Origin: Caprimulgus europaeus | Lineage: Eukaryota > Chordata > Aves > Caprimulgiformes > Caprimulgidae | Assembly: GCA_907165065.1 (NCBI GenBank) | Contig: OU015529.1 | Location: 12,344,554-12,408,553, forward strand | DNA length: 64,000 nt | Reading direction: 5' to 3' | Shown: piece by piece, positions 11,398 through 25,242 of the stretch | How the letters are laid out: every line of letters begins with the position of its first letter | Numbering within the stretch: position 1 is the first letter of the stretch | Translations under genes and position numbers: made by a program | Notes under the pieces: generated by a model | Seen by the model: only the letters and a program-made list of their open reading frames with translations | Told to the model about the DNA's origin: nothing | Database searches by the model: none

Positions 11398-14300
11398 GAA
11401 CTTGCAGAGGTGTTAGAGGAAACATTACGCTATACTTGGACTTTTAGGAGGGATACATCAGTGTGTACTTGTGTGCTCAGTAGTTTCTTAGTGTATGTAA
11501 GTGTGATGGTGTTAGTAGCTGTGTTGTATTTGTATGTGTGTGTAGAAATGTGATTGTGAGTGTATGAAGACCTCAGGAGTATATCTACTAAGGTGGGTGG
11601 ATTTACTGCTGCCATGGTCTGAACTTTTGGAGGAATGCCAAGGGGATGACTTGAGGCAGTGTCTCAGCATACGTACTGGTGCAAAGGGATGGCGTCCAAG
11701 CCCATCCACATTTATTCTTACCCACCCCTTTTTCACAAACTGGCTTTGGATACTTACCTCTGGCTTTGCCCCTCCAATTTATAATAGAGTATCTTTTATC
11801 ACGCCGAGTTGGACCATGAAGATAAAGGCACAGCCTTACCCATATTGTCTGGCACCAGTGTCTTTCCACAGTCAATGAAGCTGCCTTGAGCAGTGTCTGC
11901 TCCTTCTGTTTTTGTGATTATATTTTCCCAGAAATGTAGAACTGGTGATGGTATATTTAACAGTCTTGGTGGATTGCCTTTGATCTATCACATAACAGAG
12001 ACGATATAGAGACAAACTGGCTCATGAGGCATGAAGCATAATAAGTAGTCTTTCCCTCTTCAGTTTTTTGGATTGCAAGAATGAAGGAAACTTGGATAGT
12101 TCCAGCGAAGCAATGGCTCGGATTTACAGAAAAAATCTGCTGTAGACCATCAGAGGTCCTTCGTCTGGGATATAAATAAGCCATGTGCTTCATCCCTCTT
12201 CCCTCAAAAATTGTGTACAATTTTTGTGCCTTTGGAAGGTCTCAACCAATTCTAGCTCAAGGAGACATCAGGCTTTCAGATGTACATGAGTGTTCTTTTG
12301 TTCAGCTGTCATAAAAAAACCCATGTAGCTGTTTGAAATTATGTGAGAAATAATTTTGCATAAGTGACAATGGCATCACATTCTGTCTCTTTTATCTTGC
12401 AGTTCTCAGAAAGGTCGCAGCGTAGGGTATTACAAAAACAATAATTTTGTCCTTTTTCTGATTCATTTTTCTACTGTGGATTTTTTTTAGTCTTGAATTA
12501 TACAACTTCTTTTATCTTTTGATTAATTTTCCCCTATTTTTGCACCAATATTGTGGTGATTTAATTACAGCTGACTCGTAATTTCTGGGGGTTTTTTAAA
12601 TATATATATTTTTTTTAATTGGAAGTGTGCAATTGTTATATCAGCAAGTAATTCAGTCATACTGTGTAAAACTCAACATATCACATGCTGATCTGGCTTT
12701 ACTCAATATACTTTTTTCTTGTTCTTTTGAGAGATTTTTGCTTGTTTGTTTCCTGCCTGGATGATTTCCTTTTAATTCTTTCTTAATACAAGATTTATCT
12801 CTTCTTGTTATTTATCTTTTCCTCCATTCTCAGAGGTTATAAGGTTCTTTTTCCCATAACCAGTCACATTTGAGAATCTTCTTTTTGTTTCTCCATTGGT
12901 TGCATCAAAATTGAGTTCCTATTCTTCCCTACTAGATTGTACTGATATCTATTATTAACATTTCAGAAGAAGACACTAAAAATTCTTAGATAAATCTCTT
13001 CACTAAGATTTTCAAGGCAGCCACAATTGTTTGGTTTCTTTTATTGAAAAATCTGGACAACTTTAAAACAAATATCCTGTGTTTACCTTCTGAAAATTAG
13101 TCTCTTTTTGTGCACTTTTTCTAGTTCAGTATGTGAAAACTTTGTCCTTACAATCACCAGCTACTTTAAAATCCTCAGGGATTTAAGGGTTTCCTTAGCT
13201 CTCCTGTGATGCTCAAACTGTCCTTCCAGTCTACCAGAAGGTCTGCCATTCTTATTATTGCTACTAAACACTTTCCGTGCCTGCGGAGAGACCATTAATA
13301 GAACTGTGGCTAATCTCCAGTCCAGAATGATATATTTTGTGCAGTCTTTCAGCAACTGCAATATTGCTTGTACACCCCTGTCATTTAAGAGAAGATACAT
13401 TGGAGCACAAGTGATACATGAGCAAAAGTTACCTAAAAAGACAAAATAGAAGCTTGCTCATTAGCAAATGCCGTGTGGTGAGGTTATGGTTCAATGAAAA
13501 CACCCTTTTAAATCAATCTCTGCTTCTCTTTTGCCAATTTCTAATCTCAACACCACTGCCAGAGTGCAACTTTATCATGTTGGAAGGACATAGCTTGATG
13601 CCATAAACTATGTCTAAATACACATTAAATAATCACACATTCCCAAGTGTCTGAGCCAAATGAGAGTTATTATTGATTCTGTTTTACATTCTAAATAGAT
13701 TTGAATCATCATTGGTTTCAAATGTAGGATTGAGGGAAAACCTATCACAATTACTAAGTGAAATGCAGTTGTCAAGCCTCACTGCTTTGCAGGGATGAAC
13801 ACAGCTGGCAGAGCAGAGGGAGGGGAGGTGTGGGAGTAAAAGGAGGTGTGGGTAAACCGGGGTAATGACCACAGTGCTGCTGTTGGGAGGAAGTGAACCA
13901 CAGAGCACTCAATGCTGACAGCATGTGTCCTCATGACTTGAGGTGATAAACCAAATGGTGGGTGACTCAGGTAAGTAGGTGAGGCACTGGGACTGGGGAG
14001 AGTCGGATACAGGTGCTTGCTGAGCCTCAGCTCTTCCTCCTTGACAAATCATTTAATCTCTCTAGGTGGGATTTGTCTCATCTAACTTTAGTGATCCAAA
14101 GTAACTGCTTAGCTACCCACAGATTTTTTGTTATGCATGTACTGAAAGAAAATGTATGCCAAAAGGAAGCAAGGGCAGGTAGGAGAAAGCTGTCCTGTCA
14201 GGTTACACTGCTGGAGATAAAAGCAATAGCTGAGCTGAAGCTCTCTGGCATCAGTGGGGGGCTTTGCATTTATTTTCATAAATTTTGGGGTAAGACTGAA

Positions 14301-17300
14301 GATCTTCAGCTCTGGGCACTCTCATGTGCTAGGAAACTGATATTTATCCACAGAGGCAGATCTATCCACTCAGTGCTTTCTTTAGCCACCTAAAATTAAT
14401 TTTTAAGGTCCATTTCTGAAATGTTTTTTCTATCCTCTCTGCATTGCCCTGGTGGCTCAAAGAGCAGAGCGTGGTACCTGGAGGTTTCTGTTTTCCAGGA
14501 ATAAGTGTTTGTGGCAGTCAGCAAAGAATTTCCTCAGCCATCCTTTTGGGAAATGAAGTCTGCTTTGCTCCCCTTCCAGCCTGGCAGGAGGATTAGATGA
14601 GTCACATTCCAAGAGCACACTAAATATGTGTTGAGCCAGACCTGAGAACTAGCCTGAAACACCTCTCTGGACGATGAGGTCCCCAGCTTAGTGACTGGTA
14701 GGAAAGCAAGCTGCCAAGCTCAGACATGTTGCAAAGTGTGATAATCAGTGCTGTGATCTATCTGTCAGATCTGAGCTATGAAAATTGGTATCGATGTCAA
14801 AAATGAATCACACATGAAAGCCTGTGACAAGGTATTCCTCTGTGGTACTGAGCATGTAGATGTGTGTGCGCATATGCCTATGTGGACATTTTTATTTGCT
14901 TATTTGTATATGTGTGTGTGTTTGTGTCTGGAAAGTGACCTTTTACTCATGTAAACCAAATTTTGGCCCTGAGAACTAGGAGAAATTTTCCAGATAAGAG
15001 TTTGAATTACTAAGCCTTTTTTCTAACAAATAGTTTTTGTATATCTAAAGATGGGTGAAATACTTTGCACAAAGTCTCATTTTGTGGAAAAAAAGCCTGT
15101 ATTTATCAAGGCTGAAAAATTGCTTGGAAACATTTCATCCACAAGAGGGTCTGCACATTGGGGAAAGTGTGGGAGCAGTAAGAGAGAACAATAATAAAAC
15201 AGATGCAATTGTAGTCTGAAAAAGAAATGTTTTGACAAAGACCTTTGAAAAGTTTTAACTTCACTTCAGTGCAAACCTATAAAAACTCTTAAACATTAAC
15301 CCCCACCCCCCCTCCCTCCCCAAACCAACCTAGTTATCCTGCAGAGATACCAACATCAAAGAGTTCTGCGGGATTTTCAGGTAACACGTCATATTTCCGA
15401 ATGCTCTGATCAACTTGTTTGCTAGTCAGCAGTTGAAAATGTCTGCAGATTAAGTTTGCACAACATGAAATGGTGCTAAGAGGTGCATCCTTTGCACCAA
15501 GTAGTGGAAAGATCATTGCCATGTTCAGCAAGACCATATAATGTAGAAGCAGCTTGAAATTAACACAGTTAACCTGATCCAAATAATGGTCCTCACTTTC
15601 TCAGCTATCCAAGGTTTCAGTTCACTGAATGGTGTTTTGTGATCCTGACAGACCTTCAAACCTGAAGCAAACACATTATGTTATGCTCTGTTTGATTTTT
15701 CTTTTGTGAACCAGTATAAAGCAGAGGGTATGCAGAGTGCTAGAGTACACAGTGTCTTGTTCTGAATTCATGAGAAGCCAAGGAGGTTGTCTCACATTGA
15801 GACCTCTGAGACTTAAGTACCCATTACTGGTTTGCAGGGTCATTTGGAGTGAATGTAGACTGTGAAGTGAGGTGGGGCAGGGATGGACCCCTAGAAAAGC
15901 AAAAAACACGAGTGCTAAACTGGGCATGTGCTTTCCAGAACAGATGTGACCGTCTATTTCTGTTGCCTGCAGCATTTCAGCAAAAGCTAAATTGGAAAAA
16001 TTTACTTCTCATGTTTATGACTTTCACCAAGGTTTCCTAAATATTAGTGTGGGAGGAAGAAAAGCTAATTTTTCACCAACATTTTGTAACAATAGTTATT
16101 CCCTCCAGTACTTCTAAGGAAAGAAACAATTTTTCATCTCTGTGCTCCTCTCCACATTATCATACCAGGGATGAGTATTAAAAAAAAAACAACCTTTCTT
16201 ATTCAGGAAAAACAAATAAGACCTTTTGATAGTTCAACATTTAAAAAAAAAAAAAAGTGCTACTGTGTACTGGAATAACAAATGAGAAATTTATCAGAAG
16301 GGGAAGAGTGTTTGGCAAAAAATATTGTATTTATGACCTATAGTGGTAGATTTATCTTGCTAATAATCCAGCTGTCATACTCATTAGACCTTTTGGAAAA
16401 GGAGTAACATTGTTCGCCGCTGATAAATGCTTTGAATTTATTTGGAATTGAAATAGGGAAAGGCACTGAGAGGCTTTCTAACTGCACATTAAAAGGATGT
16501 GACCCTCTTCTACCTTTGCCTGCAATTCCATCAGAACTCAAAGTTAGGCAGAGTGAAGCTGAGTCTCACATCAGAGATACTCACAAACTGATATTATGGA
16601 GGGCTCAGACTAGTGAGCTTCTCAATCTGATGTGTAAAAAAGTCAACAGGTTGGACACCTTCACAAGGTTCTTTGGGATGCTTGGTGATTTTAAAGGATG
16701 CTTGCCATTGAACATAAATGACTCATGAGCATTTAACACAGTCAGATTTGATATACCCCTAGTTAGAACTCTTGTTTGGCTTTGGATCTCTTTCTCAATG
16801 TGCTTGGGAACAGGTCACTGTCTCTACTCGTTAATGGTAGTATAAATAAGGAGGGGTGGTGGGGGACACAGGATGATGACACCCACCTAAACTACTAAAT
16901 GTATCTAAATAGCATTTGTTTTATCTATGTGAAATGGGTAACTTCTGTAGTTTGAAGGGCCATAGATGCCAAACTGGCCAAGCCAGAGCATCTCTGCATG
17001 GAAATGTGCAGCCCTAGGGAACTTTCGGGCTGAGTAGGAAGGTCAGCTCTTGGACATCTAAGTTCAGAAAAGTGGTCCGAAAAGCCTAGTCTCCTGCTTC
17101 AGTGTGTGTGTGTGTGGTGTTATGCCTTGGGTTTGTTGGAGGTTTGAAGGGAAATAGACTTGTCCCTCATCCCCTTTTCCCATCAGCCTTTTCTCATCCC
17201 CTCTGAGACATTGCCAAACCACAATACAGTCAGACTGCAGGTGAAGACTTACAATAAGCTGCCTGTGCCACTTCCCCCACCCTCCCGTGCTAAAAGTAAT

Positions 17301-18999
17301 AATATTGATTCTGTTATGCCTCATTGTAGGCAAAATATTCCATGATTATGGGCCTAATTCCAACCCGATACCAACCATAATAAGGGCAGTCAAAATCAGG
17401 TCTTAATTTAGGCCTAGACCTGCAGCCTGCTGTGAGAAACATGACAGTGATCTTGATATTCATCTGCAGAATACACTAAAAGAAAGTCTGATTGCTCCTG
17501 AGCAAGAGGCTGATGTGTGGGGTAAGATCTACCACTGGGGAGAGGACCACTCCCTGCAGGTTTTGTACTCTTTTATCTCCATGGTTTCAACAGGTATATG
17601 CAAGTCCAACTCTGAGTTTCTTCTTTGCACTCTTCATGGAAGCTCTGCCCTTCTCATGGCAGGTACACCTCATCCATAGGGTGGTAAATTGGACTTTCAT
17701 ATGTTCCAGAAAAGTATTGAGTCAGATCTGGGTGCATTAAGAAAACTGGCCTAAATCCTATTGACTCTACTGGGGATGCCAGATAACTTGTGCTGTGGTA
17801 AGTGCTTAAATCCTGATGCTGTATAGATCTAGGCTTAAACCGATACCATCGTGAGACATTAATAACAAGGTTCTGTCTATTAAATCATCAATCAGTTCTG
17901 GGCCTGTCAAAGCCCTTGGTATAGGAAAATTGCTGCCTGACACATAGAAAAAGCTACAGAAAGAAGAAGTTGAGCAACTCAACAGCTTTTGAAATCATCA
18001 GATTGATGGCTCAGTAGATACCTGGTGAAGATACGGCTTTTTTTTAAGGATAAGAAAAGACTTTGTCAAAAATCCATCATTTGAGTGCAGATCCACTGAA
18101 TAGCTGGATGGAAAATAAACCCCCAATACTAATAAGAGAAAGCCCTAGATGTCAACATGATTATTACCTACACCACCAGTTACAACTGGGACTATGTTGC
18201 TTGAAGCCCATTCCAACCATCAAATGTGACAGGACAATGCTTCCTTGCAAGTGCATCAGCAGTCCTGCCGGATATCATAGGCCACCAATATGTCCATTAC
18301 AGACAGAGCAGAGATGGCACCTGTTTCGTCTGCCTTTACATCTTTGCCTTCACAACTAGCCTGGCTTGTGAAGACACTGGCCTTAAGTTTAACTTCAGAA
18401 TCAGCAGAAAACAGCCATTTTCCATTTGTAGGGAGGCACAATGAGTGATTGGAATAGGTATAAAAATCACTTTCTGCTTTATGATGTGTGGATTAATGAA
18501 AGTATTAAACCATTCTAAATGATAGATAAGGAAATTATTTCCACTGTAGCTTGAAAGAAATAAAACTGCTCTGTCTTAGATTTAAGAGGTTTAAAACTTT
18601 GCAAGCTCATCAAAAGTGCATGGGCAACAAAGAGGGGCAAGTTTATAACCATTTATAGATCGCCCTAATTTTTTAACATTCATCATTTTTCTGCTTCATT
18701 ACTGTTAGTGTTTCCCATAAGCTTTGAGAAACCAACTAATTCCTCCAGAAGAGAAGAGTAAATACGTGTCAGGCTAATATGCTTTTATGGGCAGTGCTGG
18801 GATTTTCCCATTTTATTACCATTTTGCACTATTAATTTTATATCATTGACATTGTTGTCTTCATTGCTCATGTCTCACAGGCTTGAAAAGGATTATTTAC
18901 TGTGCTCAGAGATTCAAGCTGGAACTGAAATGGGATGAAATTCAAATGTGTTTCACTTGGACAGTACAAGTGCTATGATGTGACAGTTTCTGGCTTCAT
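11398..18999. other. Non-coding unique DNA
   Basis: No gene is recognised. The longest open frame (14013-14393, plus, 126 codons) matches nothing I know and has no conserved motif. Simple tracts include T/A-rich sequence at 12585-12616, TG-rich sequence at 14866-14930, pyrimidine-rich CCCCACCCCCCCTCC-like sequence near 15300-15322, A14 at 16243-16256 and a (TG)n run at 17102-17116. A weak resemblance to a MIR-type SINE near 14033-14080 is not strong enough to annotate. Confidence 0.55.
14866..14930 (+). repeat. Degenerate TG/TA-rich simple repeat
   Basis: Alternating TG and TA with interruptions (for example GTATATGTGTGTGTGT), typical of a decayed dinucleotide microsatellite. Confidence 0.7.
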
Positions 19000-21900
19000 A
19001 TATGGAGCAGAGTATAGATTTTTGTTGTTTTCATGTGCAGCTGTGTTTGTCTTTGACGGTGGCTTGTGTGTGAATGTGTTAGTACCAGAATATGTGCAAC
19101 CAGGTGTGTAGCTGTAGATGAGTATGTGGTCTCCTGTATATATTCACATGTAAATATTGTTATCTTGTGAATGTATGATCCTGGCTGTATCTCTACTCTT
19201 GCACTAGTGTTTGCATGGAAGTATAGTTTTATGTATTTTGACATAATGGTGTGTGAATTCAAATAAGAGAATGATGCTCTGTGTGGAGTGACTGCAGAAA
19301 TATTCATACATATTTTGTGCAAAAAAAGTTTGCTTGAGTGTAGAAATTGCCCGTAGAAGTTCACACAATATTGAACACAACCAAATCATAAATGATTTCA
19401 TCTTGAAGAACATCTGGAAAAAAGAAGGTGTGGGTCTGATTATTGGTACCTGGTATTTGTCTTGCTGTCTTGAAAACTCAGTCATAAATAGGTAATGGGC
19501 TGTTCTTAACCTGATGTGCTGAAGGGTGTCAGGTAGAATGTGCTCATTTATCACACTTATGTAGGAAATAGCAGCTGATTTAAAGATGCTGATAGGTCAA
19601 CATGTTGGGGAAGAAGCTATGGCTCCGGTGGACAAGTAGAAGAAAAGAACTACTGGATAATGGGAGAGGAGAAAGAAGCCAAGGTTCCTTTGGTGAAAGT
19701 GATGAATAACTACATATTCTTTCCAAATAAACAGTCTGTTCCCTCCCCAGCTCCTTCCTGCCTTGCACAAAGCCCTTGTTTAGTTTTGTGATGCTCTAAC
19801 TTTTCTGTCTGTCCTTTTCAAGAACCAGAAGCCTCTTGACCTCATATAAATCCAGACTCAGAATCATAACTTTGTATTACTCGAAGTACTAGTTATGTAA
19901 AACTGCAGAGTCATCTCCTGGACCATGCATCCTCCTCCTATTGCCTGCTGTTGTGAATTTTGATAATGCAAGAAACAAATCAAAGCAGAAAAAATGTCTT
20001 TTGCTTTCAAGTCTGTTTATCACAGAATTTCACCTAGCAAATCTTGTGTCATGGATACATAATTAGAAATGGAATTATGAAGTGGTATCTTTAAGATATC
20101 TAGAATGACAAAAAGGTTTTAGATTGTAGCAAATCTGTCATACTTCTGGGTAACCTGAGTACAAAACTTAATTCTTAAAAAAGACAAAAGAAGGAGGAAA
20201 TAGACATTTATAAACTGTGATCAAGGAAAAAATTTTCTAGCTCAGTCTTCTCCCTCCTATAATGTAATGATTTCTTACCACATCAGCCACATGAAAATTG
20301 ACACACTCACATGAGATAAATTTTATGTGATTAATACTATCCCATTTCTAATCAATAGGTCAGTTATCACCTTAGCAGCATTGGTTAATGTTTCTTGTTC
20401 TTTGTTATATCCATTTTACGCCTACATAGCACTGGATAAAGCCATTAGAATATGACATAGTAGTGATGCCTGAAGAGTGCTACAGTAGTCATTATTGTAG
20501 TGTCCCAAGTCATGACACTTATGCTCTTTGTCCCTCATTAATGGTAGCTTACTAGCTGATCTGACTTCTCCATGTGATGGATCCCCTCCTTCAGCTGATG
20601 CTTCTTATGTTGAAGGCTTCAGTTGATTTTTTTAATTAATATTTTTATCTAATGTTTTTCAGAGTCATATCAGTAGTGATTAGGGGTGCTCTGCTCAACT
20701 TGTCTATCACAGGGCAAGCAGATTCTCAGTCTGGTCCTCCTCACCCAGTTACATCAGCCTTCACTATTTTAGTGATCAGAGATCTCCTGAAGACATCAGA
20801 TGGAGTTCATTAAGCAGATTACAGCATCTAGTCTACAGTGTCTATTGAATGCCATGGGGATAACTGAAGGTGGTTTTGACTTGATTAAATAATTATACAT
20901 GAGATACTACTTGAATGTTCTAAAAAAAAAATTACTTATTTTCTTTTTACTACTTTAGATTTTCAAGTTAAGTATGTCTCTGTCCTTCAAACTCGATATC
21001 TTTAGAATCTTTCAGAAGCAGAGTTGATTTTAATTTAGGTGATCCCCTACTTACAAGAAACATGGAGTGGTAAATTAATGTGGTGCACATTTCTGCAAAG
21101 CAATCTCTATGGGTCATGGCATCTCTGAATGGGGCACAGCAGTGGGAGGGCAGCAAAGCAGAGCTAGAAGCAACGGCTGTCATACTAACCTGCAAAGTCC
21201 TCATCATTGAGGAACAGTGATGAGGCTGCAATTTGTTTTTGGTTAAGAGGCAATACCTTTGTCAAACCTCCTGCAAGAAAGAAAATCTGGGTGAGTCTAT
21301 GGTAAAGTTCCTGTTATAAAAAGATCTAAATAGAAAACCCTTTCTGTTCTATACCAAATCCAAAATTAGGAAAAGATCACTTTTTTCTGTTAAAGAAAAT
21401 TTTTAGTGAGCATTGTAAAATGATTAATATAAACATCATTTATAACCAAACAAAACTCAGTTCTAACAGAACTGAAATATTCTAGTTATCTATTCAGCAT
21501 TTAGAAACACAATGAAAAGATTCAGAGCAATTCAGTGGGTACTTAGGATATTAACAAAATCATCATACACTTGCAGCATGCTCCAGTTGTGCCAAACCTG
21601 ACATTTTGATTAAAACTGGTTTCAGTGTGATAACTTCATGTCATCTTCAGGTTTCAGCAGATCACATATTTTTAGAAATGTAGTTCAGTCAGCTTTGAGG
21701 TAGGAGACATCCTGTTGTCCTTTCACCTCAACTTAATTTGTAGCTATTTGTGTGAGAGCAGCAGCCACTAACACGAGGTACGTTGTTTTACTGTCAAGTT
21801 GAGCCCACATGGGCAGAAGTTTGCTCCCTGCTCACATCACATCAGAGAGTGGTGGGAAACTTTTTAAGTGCTGCAACAGTCCCCAGTCTCTCTACTTATG

Positions 21901-24900
21901 CAGAAAGCAGTTTTATGTCCCCTTATATGACACCATGTGCTTAGAATCAGACCAACCTAACTATATTTTATGAAGATGCTCTTTTCTCTACACCGGTCAG
22001 TAATTTTTTTCCCCATGGCTTGCCATCTCTGACTGGTCATTTGTTATGGGTGTTGAGCAAAATTTCTTCTTTACCCGGAATAGGGTGTGAGGTGTATATC
22101 TGCAGTCTTGCTGGAGAATGATGTAGAGTGAAAATGAACCTTTTATAAAGGATGCTCTGAGCCCAGGCTAAAATTATTTATGAGGCTATGCTAGTTTCTT
22201 CCAAGTCCATTTGTTCTCTTACAAGGATGTTTATAGTTTCCCAACTGTGGGTCACACTGACAGTTTTCCAGGCACCTTTAGGCTGTACATGATATTGAGA
22301 AATGAGATCAGATAACAGCCAGCTTGTTTTCTGAACCTGGGAGGTGCCCCACAGGCAATGCTAGTTCTTGAACTGTTTAGGATCCCAGAGGATGGCAGAG
22401 GTGGACATACAAATTTTACAGACTATCCTCATAGTACCTCAATAAGCCTGATCTTAAAAATCAATGTCTTCAATTGATTTTTGGATTCCAGTGCCTTTCC
22501 AGTTATAAGGAAGCTAATAACTTCTATCTTAAGGTAACCATGCTCCAAGCACCTAAAAGTGGTGCTTCCGAAGAGTACAAGTTCCCCTAAGCCTTATAGT
22601 TTGGATCAGGACTAACCTCTGAATGCCACTGGGTCAGATCTCTTAGATCAAGCCTTTAACAACTTATGCTTATTATTCTCTATAGTGTGGAGCTGCTCTC
22701 TTACTCACATTCTTTCTCCTCTGTTGTCCATTCAGTAACAGAGCTCAGGTTTAACAAAGGGAAATTTCCTTTTGGGATTCACCAGTGACTGTCACAGTTC
22801 AGTGGCATTTACACAGGGAGATGTCAAGTGCTGTCATGCAGGTGGAAAAAGTGATTCTTAATTTATTGAGGTTAACTTGTGAAATGAGCCTAATTTGCAA
22901 TTTATAGTCCTTGGCCATCAAGAATTGACCTGTGCAGAAAAAAAAATTAAAAATCTTGCTGCCAGCATAATAATTATAGCTTTGCACTAATGTGAAAGGA
23001 TTTTTCTTTTCACCTTGCTCCAGCATCCTAGCGCACTGCCTTCTTACCATACCAGGTGAAATTCAACCCTTTTTGGAATATTCTTTGTTAACCTGGCTTG
23101 GCTCAAATCCTCCAAGAACGTTTAGCTTTGATTTAATATCATCACACCTTGGACGTGATCTTACACACTTAGGATAGACATTTTTGCAGCTATACACCAT
23201 AGGCATTGCTTAATGCAAGCCTAGACAATTTCTGTACAGCTAAAATGAAAATTGAAGAAGTGCAGGTGTTGACATGGACTGTTGTTAGGAGCAAGGAATT
23301 TTGCTCCCTAACTAGATTCTTTGACACTTTGACAGGTCACTTAGTCACAGATGCAGATGACTGTAATTATACCAGGAAGTGATTGCTGAAGTTCTCTTAT
23401 TGATATGCATGCTGGAGTACTGCTAAGAGGGGTTCCTTTTTTCTTTTCCCTTGAAAAAATATTTCCCTGGGGATTTATATACCTTGAGTCAACTTGTCAA
23501 CCATTATAAAAGGGATGTCATGGAATATCTAATGTGGAGGAGGCTCAGTTGAGTGCAGGAAGTGGAAAATTTTTTGCTTTTGAAAATAAATTAGGAAATG
23601 TTTCCTCTCTCCTCCATTCATACTCTGAATGTCACCCTGATGCTGAGTGGAGGCCACCCATGCTGTCCCATAGGTACAAGCAAGAGGTCGAGGTCCTGAG
23701 AAGAGATGAGGTGCTGATGGGATCTAGCAGTAAATGTGACACAGTTCTCATACATGGCTCCTCCTATGTTAGACCTACAGGCAGTGTGACTCAGTACAGG
23801 CACAGTGAGAGATTTGTGTATGACTAAGTCTAGCAGCTCATTCTTTTTGCTCTAGGGACCTTGCTTTAGCACTGCAGCCAAAATAATTAGAGGTCATACA
23901 AGCCTTACTGGAATAGGACACTGCTACTTATTTTATAAACACTGCTGAAGGTGTAGGAAGAAGAATGTGTTAGAAGCATGAGACTGGTGACCTACAGGTC
24001 CACAGTGGGTGGGTGGGAGCTCAGAGGAGCCATAAGGAGGCTGGGAAAAGCACAGCTGAAGTAGCAGACAGTAAGCTGGGCCTGGGGGAAACATGTAGGT
24101 ATGAAAATGAATTGCTACAGCTTTGCTCATTGGTGTATTTCAAGGCGTTGTCCCACAATTGAATACAGCCTCCCTTCATTAATCCTAAAGGGAGGGGGTT
24201 CAGTGGAATAGTGCCATCTGCTCATTCCCTGTCGTCCAAAATCACTGCTGAGTTTAACACACATGATACTAGCAAAGCAGCAAATTAAAATAGTGCATTT
24301 CATTTCTGGATTTCTGTAATTCAGCATTATCAAAGATAATATACTGTAGTAAATGGTCCACCAACCAAGGGAAATGGAATAAAAATCATGTTGATCTAGG
24401 CTGAAGTAGCCTTCAGATGGGCTGATATGAAGATAGCTGCTAAAAGAAGTTAATAATATCTATTTTTTTATCAATGAGAAATGAATTCACAGAATTTGGT
24501 CTTGAGAATCAAAGTGATATGTTTGCAGGCAAAAATAGTAATTAAAAAGAAAATGTCTTTCCTTGTTCTAACTCTGGGCTCTGAGCTTACAGTACTGTAA
24601 GATCAAATCTTGCAGGGTGTTTTGTAGCTCTCATTAATGATGCTAAGCACTTCTTACTAAATCAGAAGTCCCATTGGGCTTTTTCAGCAGTTGAGGTTGT
24701 TCTGTGCTTCCCTGCTTGTAATTGCTTTTATAAAGAAGAATCAGCATACTGAAATGTGCTCAAACCCACTTGTCAGCCTCTGAAGCAAAATGAAAAGGCA
24801 ATAAATCCTGATTGAAACTCTGACTTGACACTCAGACCTGAACTCTTTAATGTTGATGAAAAGATTGATTGACATGACAGGGTATGATGCTCACCCTGTG

Positions 24901-25140
24901 AGTGAGCATCGAGTGTGAGTGCTACGGGGTGACCTGGTAACACTCAAGCCAAGCCCCACTCTGGGGTGTGAGATGGTCTTATGCTCTCAACTGAGACTAC
25001 ATTTAATACTTTGTGGGTTTAGAATTAAAATGTAGCAGCAGCTGAAGACCTATTGTGGAGTAGGTGATAGACAGCAGTGAAGTGTAGGGTGGGGGAACAC
25101 AGAACTCACTCCTTCCCTCTCTTTCACAAATTATTCTGGT
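19000..25140. other. Non-coding unique DNA
   Basis: No gene or recognisable interspersed repeat. The stretch 19010-19200 is enriched in TGTG and TATG steps like an old decayed microsatellite. Short open frames on both strands overlap without codon structure. A small 9-bp-stem inverted repeat lies at 24886-24910. Confidence 0.55.
24886..24910. repeat. Short perfect inverted repeat (9-bp stem)
   Basis: GATGCTCAC at 24886-24894 pairs with GTGAGCATC at 24902-24910 across a 7-base loop. It is too short for a microRNA precursor and sits in unique non-coding DNA. Function unknown; a chance hairpin is plausible. Confidence 0.7.
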
Positions 25141-25242
25141 TAAAACACATACAAACCAAACAAACCTCTCCTCCCTAAAAAACAAAAACAAAAACAACCC
25201 ACCAAAAAACCAAACTAAAAAAACACAAAACCAAAAAACAGA
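25141..25242 (+). repeat. Long A/C-rich low-complexity tract
   Basis: About 100 bases made almost entirely of A and C on the plus strand, with units such as AAAAACAAAAACAACCC and ACCAAAAAACC. It is the longest of several similar tracts in the window. It encodes nothing and has no attached retroposon body that I can recognise. Confidence 0.85.

Noticed and set aside
14033..14080. Resemblance to a MIR SINE (TTGACAAATCATTTAATCTC)
   Set aside because: Only about 25 bases resemble the MIR core and the flanks do not continue the match.
14013..14393. 126-codon plus-strand frame
   Set aside because: No recognisable domain, no promoter or splice context, composition unlike a conserved protein; a frame this long is expected by chance in a 64-kb window.
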